This document shows, one piece after another, positions 10,822 to 22,075 of a stretch of 64,000 nucleotides of DNA. Under the pieces are notes generated by a model that was not told the DNA's origin, did not search any database, and worked only from the letters and a program-made list of their open reading frames with translations. The DNA lies in assembly GCF_009905375.1 (NCBI RefSeq), contig NC_133647.1:168500275-168564274 (forward strand), given 5' to 3'. A program made the translations under genes and the position numbers. Numbering within the stretch: position 1 is the first letter of the stretch; each line of letters begins with the position of its first letter. The DNA comes from Apium graveolens. Taxonomy: Eukaryota > Streptophyta > Magnoliopsida > Apiales > Apiaceae.

Positions 10822-11983
10822 ACTTGTGTATATCTGAAATCTGTTCTTGAGTGAATTTACAAATGAATTTTTCATAAATGAAAAATTCATTTGCAAATTT
10901 ATTTTATCATTTTCCAAAATTTTTTGCTTATTTCTATGTAATTTTTATTATCTTATCTTATTTATTTACTCAACTTGTTAATTTTAATGTCTCAGAATAT
11001 TTAATTTTCTCTAAAAATATTTTTCTATGAATTTAATTTGTTAAAATTCAAAAGAAATCTATTTTTGGACTGAAAATATTATTATCTTTGAAATATTATA
11101 ATTATTTTAATTATGTAAATATTTTCTGCCATATTCATTTCAGTTTTCTGTAATTGTAATATTTTATATATTCTGTTTTTTTTTGTTTTTAACAGTTTTT
11201 ATGTTAATTATTCAGTATATTTAAAATACTTAATTTATTTTATACTAGAATGACAATCGGCAAGACAATTGAAATTGTCCCGCAGAAAGTCATTCCAGTA
11301 CTAATACTTTTTTATTTTTAAATCAGTTTAATTTTATAACTGGCAAGACAATCGGTATGACTATTGATTGTCATGCCATTAATAAAATTAATATCAGATA
11401 TATTATGTTTTATTTTGTACTGGTATGACAATCGGTATGACTATCAGATTGTCATTCCAGTTATATATTATTATTTGTTTTGTTTTTTGTTTTTTCTTCA
11501 AAATTGCCTTGTATGACTATCGGTATGACAATCGGTAAGACTATCCCGAATTGTCATACCAGTTGTCTATTTAGTGTTTCTTTGTCTTGTTAAAATCATT
11601 CAGTTCAGTTTTTGTTAAAAATTCCAACAGTCTTTCAATTTTTCTCTCTTATTTCTCTCTCTCTCTATTCGATCAAACTCAAAACTGCTTCCTTGTCTTC
11701 CTTGCTCGAGTTTTTACTCAGCATACAAAAATCATCACTCCTGTGATATATACATACAGAAGTACTGTCGAATTTTTTTTAAAAAATCAGTTTGTGTTTG
11801 TTTGATTTTGGGTTTTTTATTTTAATTTTATTTTAAAGAACTTTAACGAGATACAAATCTTTCTAAATTTTTCGAATATAATTGATTTAATTCGAATTGT
11901 TAAATTAATTTAATTAATTCGAATTTTCTTAATATTACTCTTAAAATTCTGAAAGTGTGTGTCTTATTATTTTTTTAAAAAAA
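10822..11983 (+). other. Sirevirus pol-ORF3 spacer with hairpins and leader-like CT tract
   Basis: Non-coding AT-rich DNA. About 11250-11567 holds four copies of a short hairpin motif (separate entry). From about 11600 it looks like a plant 5' leader: CT-rich tracts at 11638-11672, then AT-rich sequence to the ORF3 ATG. A promoter or leader for ORF3 is an inference; no clear TATA was fixed. Confidence 0.5.
11250..11567 (+). repeat. Four hairpin-forming repeats in the Sirevirus spacer
   Basis: Copies lie at about 11250-11305, 11339-11385, 11419-11461 and 11508-11567. The clearest has arms ACTGGTATGACAATC (11419-11433) and GATTGTCATTCCAGT (11447-11461), complementary at 14 of 15 positions around a 13-nt loop. 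Each copy contains GACAATCGGTAWGAC or a close variant. The same words recur inside both LTRs (about 4484-4720 and 16287-16520). Confidence 0.75.
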
Positions 11984-14900
11984 ATGGCTCTCAATTTCCA
12001 AATCGTTTCGCATAATCTTGTTGGTTATTTTAATCCAGATAAATGTTATGTAGAAAAATTTAAGCCGTGGATTAGATTTTTAAATGACCATTCGATTGTT
12101 AGCTCTGCTATTAAATCAAATGTGATTTTAAATGTTGATCTGCTAAGACTGATTTTCACAACCTCTACTGTGGCCGATGATTTTAAATCTTTTTCATTCA
12201 CCGTGGCAAACACACAGTATGTGGTTGATGAAACAGTCGTCAATCGAGCTTTAAATTTTCCTATGGACAATTTCTGTAATTTGCCCTCTGAAAATGATAT
12301 TTCAAACTTTTTCCATGCTATTCACTATCAGGGGGTAATTAATTTAACCAAGTTATCAAAATCCAATTTGGTGTCTGAATGGGACATTTTCTTCGATACA
12401 CTTTCTAAAGTGTTTGCCAACTGCACTAAATCCAACTTTCACAACATCACTTCCACTCTGCAGTATATTGGTCTTGCGGTTGTTTTCAATCAAAGGATCA
12501 ATTTTGACAAACTACTTTTACCCATTCTCTTGAGACGTCTCACTACTGCTTTACGTGATCATTCTACAAATCGTAGGGTCTCGTGTTACTATGCTCGTTT
12601 TCTCATGCTCATAGCAGAACATATTCTCTCACCTGAGCATAAAGCCCTTTTTGCTAACTCCGCAGTAACTAAACCCCCTCCTGTAAGCAAAAAGATTTAC
12701 ACCCGCCAAGACACAACTTTCAAATTTATGCAAGTTTCAGTACTTGTATCTGCTTTCATGGCCACTTATATTCCCTTACCTATCTTCAATCTTCCCGGTC
12801 ATGAATAGCAAGCTCAACCTCCAGTGGTTCAAACCACCCAGGCTCAAGCATCAGATGCTCTTCCTCTACAGGTAATAGTTCCTACAACTCAACCTATTCC
12901 TACTTCTGTTGAAAGACCCCCAGTGGTTGATAGGACTGACCATGAAGTTGTAGAACCACAGCTTCAATCCCAGGTCAAAGAGCCAAACACAGAGTCACAA
13001 CCTATCTCAACCTCTCCCCCACTGTCTAAAATGTTGCCTAGAAGGTTAATAGGAAGTAGTTTGTTGGTAGATGTGAATGAACCCTCAGCTCTGCCTCCTC
13101 CGAAGAAAAGAAGAACATTTACTGAGGCATCTGAAAGCCCATCCTTGTCCTCCCATCAGGACATGGACTTTGAAATGGCCACTGAACAATTACTAGAAAC
13201 ATCATCTCAACAGGATGAATCTATTGAAATTCGCCATAGGGCCATGGCATCCTGTACTGAGTCAAGCACAATTCCATTACTCACAATGGAAGCATACAGA
13301 CCAGTAGATGATACTCAGGACACGGAGCGAGGAGTGCACATAGAGTCGGTTACAGTGCCTGCCATAGTTACGGCAGAAGAGCAGTCAAATGCTTCTGAGG
13401 GAAAATCTGACTCTCAGCCACCTTTAATAGAGTCATTTTCTCCCCTCCCAGATCCAACACCTCTGGCTCCCTCACGGGATTCTCCACTTGCAGATTTATC
13501 TGGAGAAAGTGGAGGGCAACTCGGTCAATCTATCCCTGAAGCAATTCAGACATCTATTTCACATGAAATGATAGGTTTGACTGAGGATCGGGACTCGCGA
13601 ATTCCCATTGCACCACCACTGACCTCTCTTGAAGAGGCTAGGGTGATTTTAAATGCAGGTACAGAAGATCAGCCTCAGGAAGACTCCTCACGAGCAATTA
13701 TATTGAGAGATACACATGCACGTGAGTTGAGTGAATTAAACAGGATAGATATTCAGATGAGCGCACACACAGACACAAACACTGAAAATCTGTTAGCTCA
13801 AATTGCTGATCTCAAGGAACAACTTGCAAAAAGTCAGGCTGAAGTTAAATCATTCAAAGCACAAGTGGTTGAACGGTCTTCTTCTTCCACCTCTGTCAAT
13901 AATCAGCTGGCTCTTATCAGGACTAAAATATCAGATTTGAAGACATCTGTTGTACCAAAGCTTAACTCAATCCAGGAATCTCCAACGTTATCAGCTGACG
14001 ACATTTCAAACTTCTGCTCTCTACATACAAGAATGACTTATCTTGAAGACTTGGTTGAAATGAATCATTCACTAGATTCCTCCAGATTTCTGAAGATAGA
14101 GACGGGTATGGAACATCTGAATGAAGGGATGAAGCACCTGTACTACATGATCAAAAATTCTCACTGTCCCAATGAAGAACAAAGGACTTTCTTTAAAGGG
14201 TCGTCTGGTGGAGGCTTAGGCTCGGGAGGTGATGGAGGTCATGGAGGATCTAAGGGAAAGTCTCTAGAGGATTCCTCAACTAAGGGGGAGAAGAAAGGGA
14301 GAAGTGATAAGGGAAAAGAAAAAGAGTCATCTGCTGAAGGCACGGGGAAGCCTGATGATATCTACTATAGTGGAGAACATGATGACTTTGATATTTGTGA
14401 CGTTCCCACTGAACCAGTCTTGGAAGATAAAGATAATTTCTTTGAAGCTGAGGAGGAAAGTGATTTTGGAGAATGGGAGGAGGAAGCTCCAGTGGATCCT
14501 CTGTTTGAGAAAGAGTTTCAGCAGCAGCAGTCAGAGATGAAAAGAAAAGAAGCTGAACTCAAAAAGGTCTCCCAGATCATTGACATGAGGAAAGACATAC
14601 AAAGAACATAAACTCTTCAAAAACAACGTCTTCATGACATTAAGGCTCAAGAAAGGAGAAGAGATGTCAGACTGAAGATGGGTGAAAAATGGGATGAAGC
14701 TAGGAGAGTACTTGATATGCCTCAGCTGAGCACAAACAATGATAGGCAGTTTCTACATCTTCTGGACAAGCTGGAGATCTCTAATCCAAACAATGACATG
14801 TACATGAATGCTATAAAGACTGAAGTCTCAAGGATCACAGCTGCCTTTGACGAATCCCTAAATGAGATGAGCATATTTGTATATTGTCAGAGCGAAGGAT

Positions 14901-15391
14901 CTTTCAAGGTGTCACTTCATCTGTTTGAGAATCGTTCTTTGTCAGAGATTTGGGTTCTTCTCAACAAAGTAAAAAGAAGCTCAGAATTGAATGAAGTTCT
15001 TCGAGAAAGGCTCAAAGAGTTTGCCAGCAGGGCTAGTCCTCAAGTGGTCAACAATCCTCATCAGGTAAGATTCTTTAAGTCTGACTGTCTTCAAATCTGC
15101 CAGCTCGATTCACAATCTCTTAAAGACTACTCAGCTAAGCATCTGGTCTGGATGGAACATCACTTAAGAACTGCTGGATATTCATCCATATTGAAAACTC
15201 AAGCAGCTGATCTGATTCAAGCTTATTGTGAAAAGAATATTAAAAGGTACAATCAACTCAAGAATACGCTAAAGACAGTTGGAGTTCAACCAGTCAGGCC
15301 AGACAGCTTCACTTCAGAAAAGGATCGTGTCTTTGACAAGGAGTTGCTTCAAGATTTAGAAGAAGGTGAAGTCAGAAGAGAGGACAACTGA
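11984..15391 (+). pseudogene. Sirevirus third ORF (env-like position), two in-frame stops
   Basis: Starting at ATG 11984 (MALNFQIVSHN) one frame runs to TGA 15389-15391, interrupted only by TAG at 12806-12808 and TAA at 14609-14611; about 1136 codons in all. The N-terminal 270 residues look globular and end in a hydrophobic stretch (SVLVSAFMATYIPLPIF) that could be membrane-associated. A Pro/Ser-rich region follows, a coiled-coil candidate (about 13790-13880), a Gly/Lys-rich linker and a helical C-terminus. Sireviruses often carry such an ORF, called envelope-like from position only; its function is unknown. The stops could be decay (C-to-T) or, less likely, suppressible codons. Confidence 0.75.
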
Positions 15392-15653
15392 ATTCAATTA
15401 GCTCAAAACACAATGTAATATGATTAGAGCTTTATGAATCAAGATAGACTAATGTAGTTACATGTTCAGGCTAGAGGAACATCTATCTTGTATTCACTTG
15501 TAAATTTCGTTTGGAATCTAGAAATTGTTAAATATAATCCAGAACTTTTCTGCTATTTACTTTGCATTACTGTTTATATCTTTTTCTTATTTGTTAGTTG
15601 AGTTATCCTCTAGGTATTTGTTGTTATTATCTAACAAGCAAATAGGGGGAGAT
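15392..15653 (+). other. Sirevirus 3' untranslated region and polypurine tract
   Basis: Non-coding between the third ORF and the 3' LTR. It ends AATAGGGGGAGAT right before the LTR TGAAAG, a typical Copia polypurine tract that primes plus-strand synthesis. Confidence 0.85.
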
Positions 15654-16999
15654 TGAAAGGCATATGTTATAGCCTATTTGTTTATTCGAGGATTTAACTC
15701 AACTCAAATAAGAATGTAATAAGTAAATAGTGGATCTATCGTCGGAGAGATCTCACAGAGTAACATATGTCAAAGTATTAAGTAACATTGTTCATCTACA
15801 GACTTGATGACTTAATTCACTGGAAGAAGCTCAAGAAATTGATCAAGCCTCAGTGATATAAATCAAGATTGTGGATTTAATCAAGTGACAGAGATCTCGT
15901 CAGGGTATCAATTATTTACAAGAATTTAGTCTGAAGAAAATCAAGAGTATCAAGGTCAAGGCATGAAGAAACGTCACGGAAGTTAGTCACTCATGAACCA
16001 GACAGTACATCGAGTGTCAACATTGAAGTGGTGGAATTGATTCATATATTTCAGTGATTTTCAGAAGATATACAGAAGAATGGATGATGCTCAAGATTAG
16101 TATTAATTCTCTATTAATTAATTAAGTCATATAATTTAATTAAGAAAATAAATTATATCTGCAAAGATTAATTTATTTGATTAATTGAATTAATTGATTA
16201 ATTAATTCTGAATTAATATTAAGAATTTTCAGAATTTAAATTGGTTTAAAAATCTGTTTTAATTTAAAAAGACAACTGATTGTATTAGTATGACAATCGG
16301 TATGACAATCAATAGTCATACCGAAAGTCATGCTAATTCAAAAGGATTGTCTTACCAGAATTATTATAGGATTTAAATCTATTTATTTTCAGCAAAAACA
16401 ATCTGATTGTCCTACCGAAAGTCTTGCTAGTTCATTCTGATTGTCTTGCTAGTTCTAAAAGATAGTCCTACCGAAAGTCTTGCTGAGCCAAAGAGATTGT
16501 CATGCCAGTTCATTTTCATTCGATTGGTTGATAAAAGAAGCAGAAGCTGAACATTCATTTTAATCATATAGAACACAACATTGAATATTCAACAGCAGAA
16601 CACAGAACAAAAGAAACCTGCAGAGAAATTATTGCAAATTCACAGATCATTTATTTCTAGTATTTATTGTTAAATCCAATCCACTAGAAATACTTTTCTT
16701 GTTCTTGTGTAACTATCTAGCGGATCGAAATCCCTAGAACTTAATCTCAAATCGCTTTTAGCATTTGATCTTTCTATTGCAAAAATAGAAAAAGTTCATG
16801 TCGAATTTATTCTAGATTTGTAATAATTAATTTGAGATTAATCCCTTATAAACGATACCGTTGTTGTAACACCTTTTAAGTTTAATAATAATTTTATTTA
16901 ACTTGAACTTTGTTTCACCTTTTTTATTCCGCATTTTATTCGATTAAACGGTATTGTTTGTATTCAACCCCCCTTCTACAAACATATTGAGACCTAACA
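15654..16999 (+). repeat. Sirevirus 3' LTR
   Basis: 1346 bp, collinear with 3851-5196 and no indels seen by eye. Followed by the target duplication TGGGA at 17000-17004, where LINE sequence resumes. Confidence 0.93.
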
Positions 17000-17004
17000 T
17001 GGGA

Positions 17005-17497
17005 TATAATGAGGAGTTTGGCTGAAACCTTTACGCTTCCATGGTGCATATTGGGAGATTTTAATGACATAATATTTGCAGCAGAATAAAGAGGAGGGCG
17101 GGAACAACCATCTAACTTGCTAACGGGGTTTAATGAGGCGATAAGTGATTGTGGTCTAATGGATTTAGGGTTTACAGGGGAGAAATTTACATGAGAAAAA
17201 TCAAGAGGAGGATTAATTGGATTCAGGAAAGGTTGGATCGAGCGTTAGCAAATCAACAATGATGTATGCTATTCCCACAGGCGGAAGTGAGAGTTATGGA
17301 GGTGTCTACCTCTGATCACCTACAATATACCTCCAACTACACAAACAGGTATATATGCCAAAAAAGCGACGATTTTGTTTCAAAAATGTATGGCTAAAAG
17401 AAAATGAGTGCCAACGGGTTGTAAAAGAAGGATGGGATGATGCTAAACATACCGAGATTACTGAAAAGATAAAAAGTGTTGGACTTAAGTTACAAGA
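17005..17497 (+). pseudogene. LINE ORF2, C-terminal endonuclease part
   Basis: The domain continues from 3850. Reading frames with stops show LGDFNDI (about 17050) and an S-D-H motif near 17310 (STSDH), both active-site segments of APE-type endonucleases. In-frame stops and shifts show decay. Confidence 0.75.
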
Positions 17498-19225
17498 GTG
17501 GGGGGAGGTGTGAACATTGAGTATAAACAGAAGATAGGAGTTTGTAGAGAAAGGCTGAGAAAATTGACGGTAAGACGAGATACCAATGGAATCAGTATAT
17601 ATAATACAGTCAGATGGGAATTCTTACAACTCTTAGAGAAACAGGAAATATATTTGAAGCAACGCGCTAAGCAGTTTTGGTTAAAAAAGGGCGACCAAAA
17701 TACAAGGTTTTTTCACAGGTTTGCTTCGTCACGGAGGAAAACGAACTTGATTCAAAGAATAAAGGATAGTGCCGGGGTGTGGCGTGAAACGCTAGAGGAA
17801 ATTCAAGTCGTTATTGAGGAATACTTTTCAGCGATTTTCAAAGCATCATCAGTAAATGGACAATTAACGGAAAGGGAGGAAGTACAACAAGTTTCTGAGT
17901 CTGATAATATGAACTTAATATCAGATGTAACAGAGGAAGAAGTCAAGTGTGTTGTGTTTTCAATGCATCCTGAAAAAACCCCAGGACCGGACGGGTTTAA
18001 TCCTGCCTTTTACCAGTCCTTTTGGAGTGTGGTGAAAAACGATGTGGTTCAGTTTTGTAAATGGTTTATGCATACAGGTGAACTACCACTAGGGGTGAAT
18101 CAAACTGCAGTTTGTCTTATACCAAAAGTGAAAGCTCCTCAAACAGTGGCAGATTTGCGCCCAATATCCTTATGTAACGTACTGGTCCAGATATTGTCCA
18201 AAGTAGTATCTAATAGATTGAAAACATGCCTTGGGTCGATTATCTCTGATAGACAAAACGCCTTTATTGAAGGAAGACTGTTAACTGATAATGCCCTTGT
18301 TGCGTTTGAAGTGAACCACTATATGAAATGAAGAACTAAAGGAAAGAATGGAGTTGCAGGTTTCAAAATCGATATTTCCAAGACATATGATCGGTTGGAG
18401 TGGGGATTTATTCAAAATATGATGCACAAATTTTGTTTTCAGGATATGTGGGTGGACAGAGTAATGAAATTAATTCAGTCAGTATCATACAAATTCATGC
18501 AAAATGGGCAGGAGTTTGGCAACATTATACCAAGTCGTGGAGTACGACAGGGGGATCCGATCTCACTCTACATATATATACTATGTGCTGAGGGTTTGAG
18601 TGCCATGATAAGACGAAATGAAAACGCAGGCCTTATTCATGGATGTACAGTTACATGCGGAGCTCCTACGATTTCACACCTTTTATTTGCAGACGACTGC
18701 TATTTTTTCTTCAAAGCAGTGGTGTCGGAGGCCAGTGTGATGAAAAGAATACTGAAAAGATATGAAGATATTTCAGGTCAGGTGATTAATTTTAACAAAT
18801 CCACAGTTGTATTCTCTCCAAATACGAGTGAAGAGAATAGATAGGGAGTCTGCGATCAGCTAGGTGTCAAGGAAGTGAATAGCTCGGGCAAATACTTGGG
18901 CATGCCAATGACGGTAGGGCGACGTAAAGTAGCAACATTCAGATTTCTGGCTGATAAGATTGAGCAAAAACTGCAGGCCTGGGGAAATCAAAATATTTCG
19001 ATTGCGGGTAAGGTTACTTTACTTAAATCAGCTGCTCAAACTATACCGAATTTCTGGATGAGCTTGTTCCAAATCCCAAGGGAGATTACAGATAGAATTG
19101 AAAAGAGGATGAATGCATTTTGGTGGTGTGGTGCAGGGGGTACTGGGGGAATAAAATGGTTATCTTGGGATAAACTTTGTGTGGTGAAAGAGGAAGGAGG
19201 GCTAGGGTTTAAAAAAGCTGTCTAA
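17498..19225 (+). pseudogene. LINE ORF2 reverse transcriptase, two in-frame stops
   Basis: One frame throughout, broken by TGA 18329-18331 and TAG 18842-18844. Conserved RT segments are in order: the FWLKKGDQNTRFFH entry, PGPDGFNPAFYQ, LRPISLCN, the DIS-x-YDRLEW Asp segment, RGVRQGDPIS and LLFADDCYFF with the catalytic FADD near 18690. The thumb region follows (GKYLGMP). This is the target-primed RT of L1-type LINEs. The catalytic residues are intact; the stops are what disable it. Confidence 0.9.
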
Positions 19226-20702
19226 ATTCAACATCGCAATGTTAGCAAAACAAGTGTGGCGTTTGATAAATAATGTAAATCCATTGGTGACTCAGTTGAT
19301 GAAAGCCAGATACTATCCAAATTCAGATTTTCTGAATGCTTCTATAGGGGATAGTCCGAGTTACGTGTGGCGTAGTATAGTTGCCTCCCAAGCAGTGATT
19401 AAACAAGGATGCAGAAAACGGATAGGAGATGGTAAGGGCACCAAAGTTTGGCAGGTGCCTTGGTTACCTTGTGCGAACAATGGATATCTCACAAGTAAGA
19501 AATACCCAGAGCTGGCAGATGCAACAGTAGATAGATTATTTGATGCTGAAGGTCGAAACTGGGATGGGGAAGTGTTAAACGATTTATGTAATAAGTGTGA
19601 TAAAGCTCTTATATATATTAAGTCCCGATTCCTATAAGGAGTAAAAACGATTCCTGGTATTGGTTTCCAGAGAATAAGGGTGATTTTTCTGTACGTAGCT
19701 GTTATAGATTACTACGGGGGGAATATCAGTGTCAAGAGAAGAAATTTTGGAATAAGGTATGGAGATTAAAATTACCAGGGAAGGTATCGAATTTTTTATG
19801 GAGAGTGGCGAGGGATGTGCTTCCAACAGCAGCTGGCTTGATACCAAACAAGTAGCTATACCAGCAACTTGTACCTTGTGTCATACTTATGCAGAAGATG
19901 CAGCTCATATTCTGTTCAAATGTTGTTTTGCCCAAGAGCTATGGTAAAGTACAGGACTTGGGAATATAGTTTTTGCTGGAAGTATGGATACAGCGACGGA
20001 GGTGTTAAAACGGGTATTTACTACTGCCAGAACTGATCAATGTGCACTGGTGGGTTTGTTTTATTGGGGATTATGGTCACGGCGCAATAAGTGGGTTTGG
20101 GAGAGAATCAACATGTCAGTTTTTGGAGTTAAAACGATGGCCTTGAACATGTTAGTTGATTGGAATCAAGCTCAGACGATCGCAGTAAAGGGATCAGACA
20201 AAACCATAACAAGAAACTCTTCATGGTGCAAACCTCCAGAGGGGTGGATAAAGATTAATGTAGATGTTGTGTATCATCTAGGAAGTGATCATATAGGGGT
20301 TGGTTGTGTGATACGGGATGATGAGAGCAGATTCATGCGAGCACAAATGAATACAATTCAAGGTGGAAGGAGTGTTAGAGAAGCAGAAGCACTTAGCATG
20401 AGGGAAGCGCTATCATGGGTCAAGAACTGGACAACAACAAAGTGTATTTTTTAGTATGATGCTAAATTATTAGTTGATGCGTTCTACGGACCAAGAGGCA
20501 AATCGTGTTTTGACACGATAGTAGAGGATTGTAGTGAGTTGATTAAACACTATGATGAAGTGTTAGTTGATTTTGTTCCTAGATCGGCGAATAGTGTGGC
20601 TCATAGTCTTGCTCGAGCTGCATATTCTAACCCAGGTCTGAGGGACTGGCATGATACTACTCCTGATATGATTTTATGTAATCTTTCGATGGATGAATTT
20701 TA
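19226..20702 (+). pseudogene. LINE ORF2 C-terminus: zf-RVT and RNase H, frameshifted
   Basis: Pieces in different frames: 19239-19637 (QVWRLINN...ARYYPNSDF, the link before zf-RVT), 19759-19947 (zinc-binding C-T-L-C-H segment of zf-RVT) and 19984-20454 plus trailing sequence to about 20702 (RVT_3 RNase H: WIKINVD, GVGCVIRDD, REAEAL, then HSLARAA). At least two frameshifts and a TAG at 20452-20454 break it. Confidence 0.85.
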
Positions 20703-20732
20703 ATATAAGCAAGTACATTTGTTTCAAAAAAA

Positions 20733-20750
20733 AACTTTGAAATTAAACTT
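20733..20750. repeat. LINE target-site duplication, right copy
   Basis: Second copy of AACTTTGAAATTAAACTT (first at 2194-2211), directly after the LINE A-run. Confidence 0.85.
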
Positions 20751-21004
20751 ATGTTTTAGCAAAATTATAATCATTACCGTAGGCCTTTTGCATCTTGGAG
20801 TGTACTTATCAATCGGGTTCTTAATAATACTTACGTTATATATATTGAATAAAAGGCTATCATCTATATCAAATCCCCGTCAATTCCTTCCAAAACTTAA
20901 CAATGCAAGCTCGCGCTTTAACCTAACAAGTGTACATGTATATAAACATTTATAATTTGATATTTATAGTATATATATATATATATATAATTATAGATAT
21001 ATAG
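20751..21004. other. AT-rich host DNA
   Basis: No gene seen. Contains a short (TA)n run around 20970-20990. Confidence 0.6.
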
Positions 21005-21402
21005 TCAATTTTTACAAAGACCACGTTTTTGTTGGAAACTATGGAGACCATTTATGTTCTGCAACTAAAATCTTGCATAAAAATATTGCAAAATGTATTG
21101 TTTTGTGAATTATGTTTTACAAAGATCATTATTTTATTCAAAATCTTGAATATCATCCATGTAGGCATGTAGAACATTACAAAATATTTTATTTTATGAA
21201 ACATGTTTAGTTTGCAGAATATTTGTTCAAACTGTAGAACATACACATTATATTTATTAAACTTAAATAATTTTCAATAATTTTAATGAATTAGTGATAT
21301 TCTTAAACTATACTTCACAAAATAATATATTTCACAATGTTTTGATTGTAGAACATAGGTGGTTTCCGTATTATTCAACAAAAACGTGAGTTTTATAAAA
21401 TT

Positions 21403-21405
<3 letters not shown>
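21005..21405. mobile_element. MITE candidate with long terminal inverted repeats
   Basis: About 400 bp. The left end TCAATTTTTACAAAGACCAC pairs with the reverse complement of the right end (TCAAATTTTATAAAACTCAC), and the match continues inward through CGTTTTTGTTG, GGA/GAAACC and TATGTTCT for about 65-70 bp with mismatches. It has no coding potential. No target duplication is evident, possibly because a (CT)n tract adjoins the right end, so the superfamily is not assigned. Confidence 0.6.

Positions 21406-21454
<49 letters not shown>
21405..21454. repeat. (CT)n(TA)n microsatellite
   Basis: A run of CT dinucleotides of about 30 nt followed directly by a TA run of about 18 nt, at the right edge of the MITE candidate. 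Confidence 0.9.
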
Positions 21455-21984
21455 ATGAATGTATTGTCAAGTGTACATTTTAAAATATTTTACCCGAAAA
21501 AATATAAGTTTTCTTTTAGTGTTAACCAAATTTATATTACTTATATAAAATTTACTAATAAACTATTATAATAAAAAGTTAGCAAATGTTTTGGAATATA
21601 TAAGCAATGTTTAATAACTAATTTTTCACATGTTTAAATATTACAATAATATTATTAAATATATTTTTACGAATTGTATAATTCATTTTCACTTGTATTA
21701 AATAAAAAATAATTAATATTTCTTTCACAATCCTTTTTCTAATCAAAAGATAGTCATTATAAATATTAGTGTTGATAATTTAAATATAGCTAATATCATT
21801 AATGCAAAAAAAAATTATAGGTTCAATAAATTTTACATAATATCAATTTTATATAATTTTAGCTAATAATTATAGTTACTTCCCTTGGAGATGCTCTAAG
21901 GATTCTTAAATTACTTCCATTTATCCATGTAGTTGAAACCGTCATTTGAATATCTTTGTTTCCACCTTAATGCCTCTTTTTTAA
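21455..21984. other. AT-rich host DNA
   Basis: No gene, RNA or recognisable repeat seen. Confidence 0.5.
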
Positions 21985-22075
21985 TCGTATCCAACAAAGC
22001 ATCAACCTTGCTAAAAAAAACATGAGAACATTAGATAAATAATAACGGTATAATAGAGATTGTTGAATTCAAGAA
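21985..22075 (-). pseudogene. Decayed membrane-protein gene copy, 3' part
   Basis: The plus strand here (ATCCAACAAAGCATCAACCT onward) aligns with 48753-48840 inside the intact minus-strand membrane-protein gene (ATCCAGTGAAGAACCAACCT). The match continues at 36016 after removal of the Tat element and one AAGAA. No open frame remains. Confidence 0.65.

Larger units (their letters stand above)
3851..16999 (+). mobile_element. Sirevirus-like Ty1/Copia element, 13.1 kb
   Basis: Two LTRs of 1346 bp (3851-5196 and 15654-16999) begin TGAAAG and end CTAACA. The target duplication TGGGA is at 3846-3850 and 17000-17004. Order: LTR, tRNA-iMet-like PBS, gag, pol (PR-IN-RT-RH, Copia order), a 1.1-kb spacer with hairpin repeats, a large third ORF, PPT, LTR. 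Large size, single-frame gag-pol and an extra 3' ORF are Sirevirus traits. About 23 LTR differences by eye suggest a fairly recent insertion. It is defective: a gag/pol stop, two stops in ORF3 and an altered integrase residue. Confidence 0.93.
2212..20732 (+). mobile_element. L1-type plant LINE, broken by a nested Sirevirus
   Basis: A non-LTR retrotransposon with ORF1 (DUF4283-like RNA-binding region plus CCHC knuckle) and ORF2 (APE-type endonuclease, reverse transcriptase, zf-RVT, RNase H). It ends in a short A run (about 20726-20734) and is flanked by an 18-bp target duplication. Removing the 13,149-bp Sirevirus and its 5-bp duplication leaves about 5.37 kb, a usual size for a near full-length plant L1. 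Several in-frame stops and frameshifts in both ORFs make it inactive. The stops at 18329-18331 and 18842-18844 interrupt one continuous RT frame, so decay is mostly point mutation. Confidence 0.9.

Noticed and set aside
11984..15391. Sirevirus ORF3 as a true viral envelope gene
   Set aside because: No signal peptide, no clear fusion peptide and only one weak hydrophobic stretch; 'envelope-like' would be by position only.
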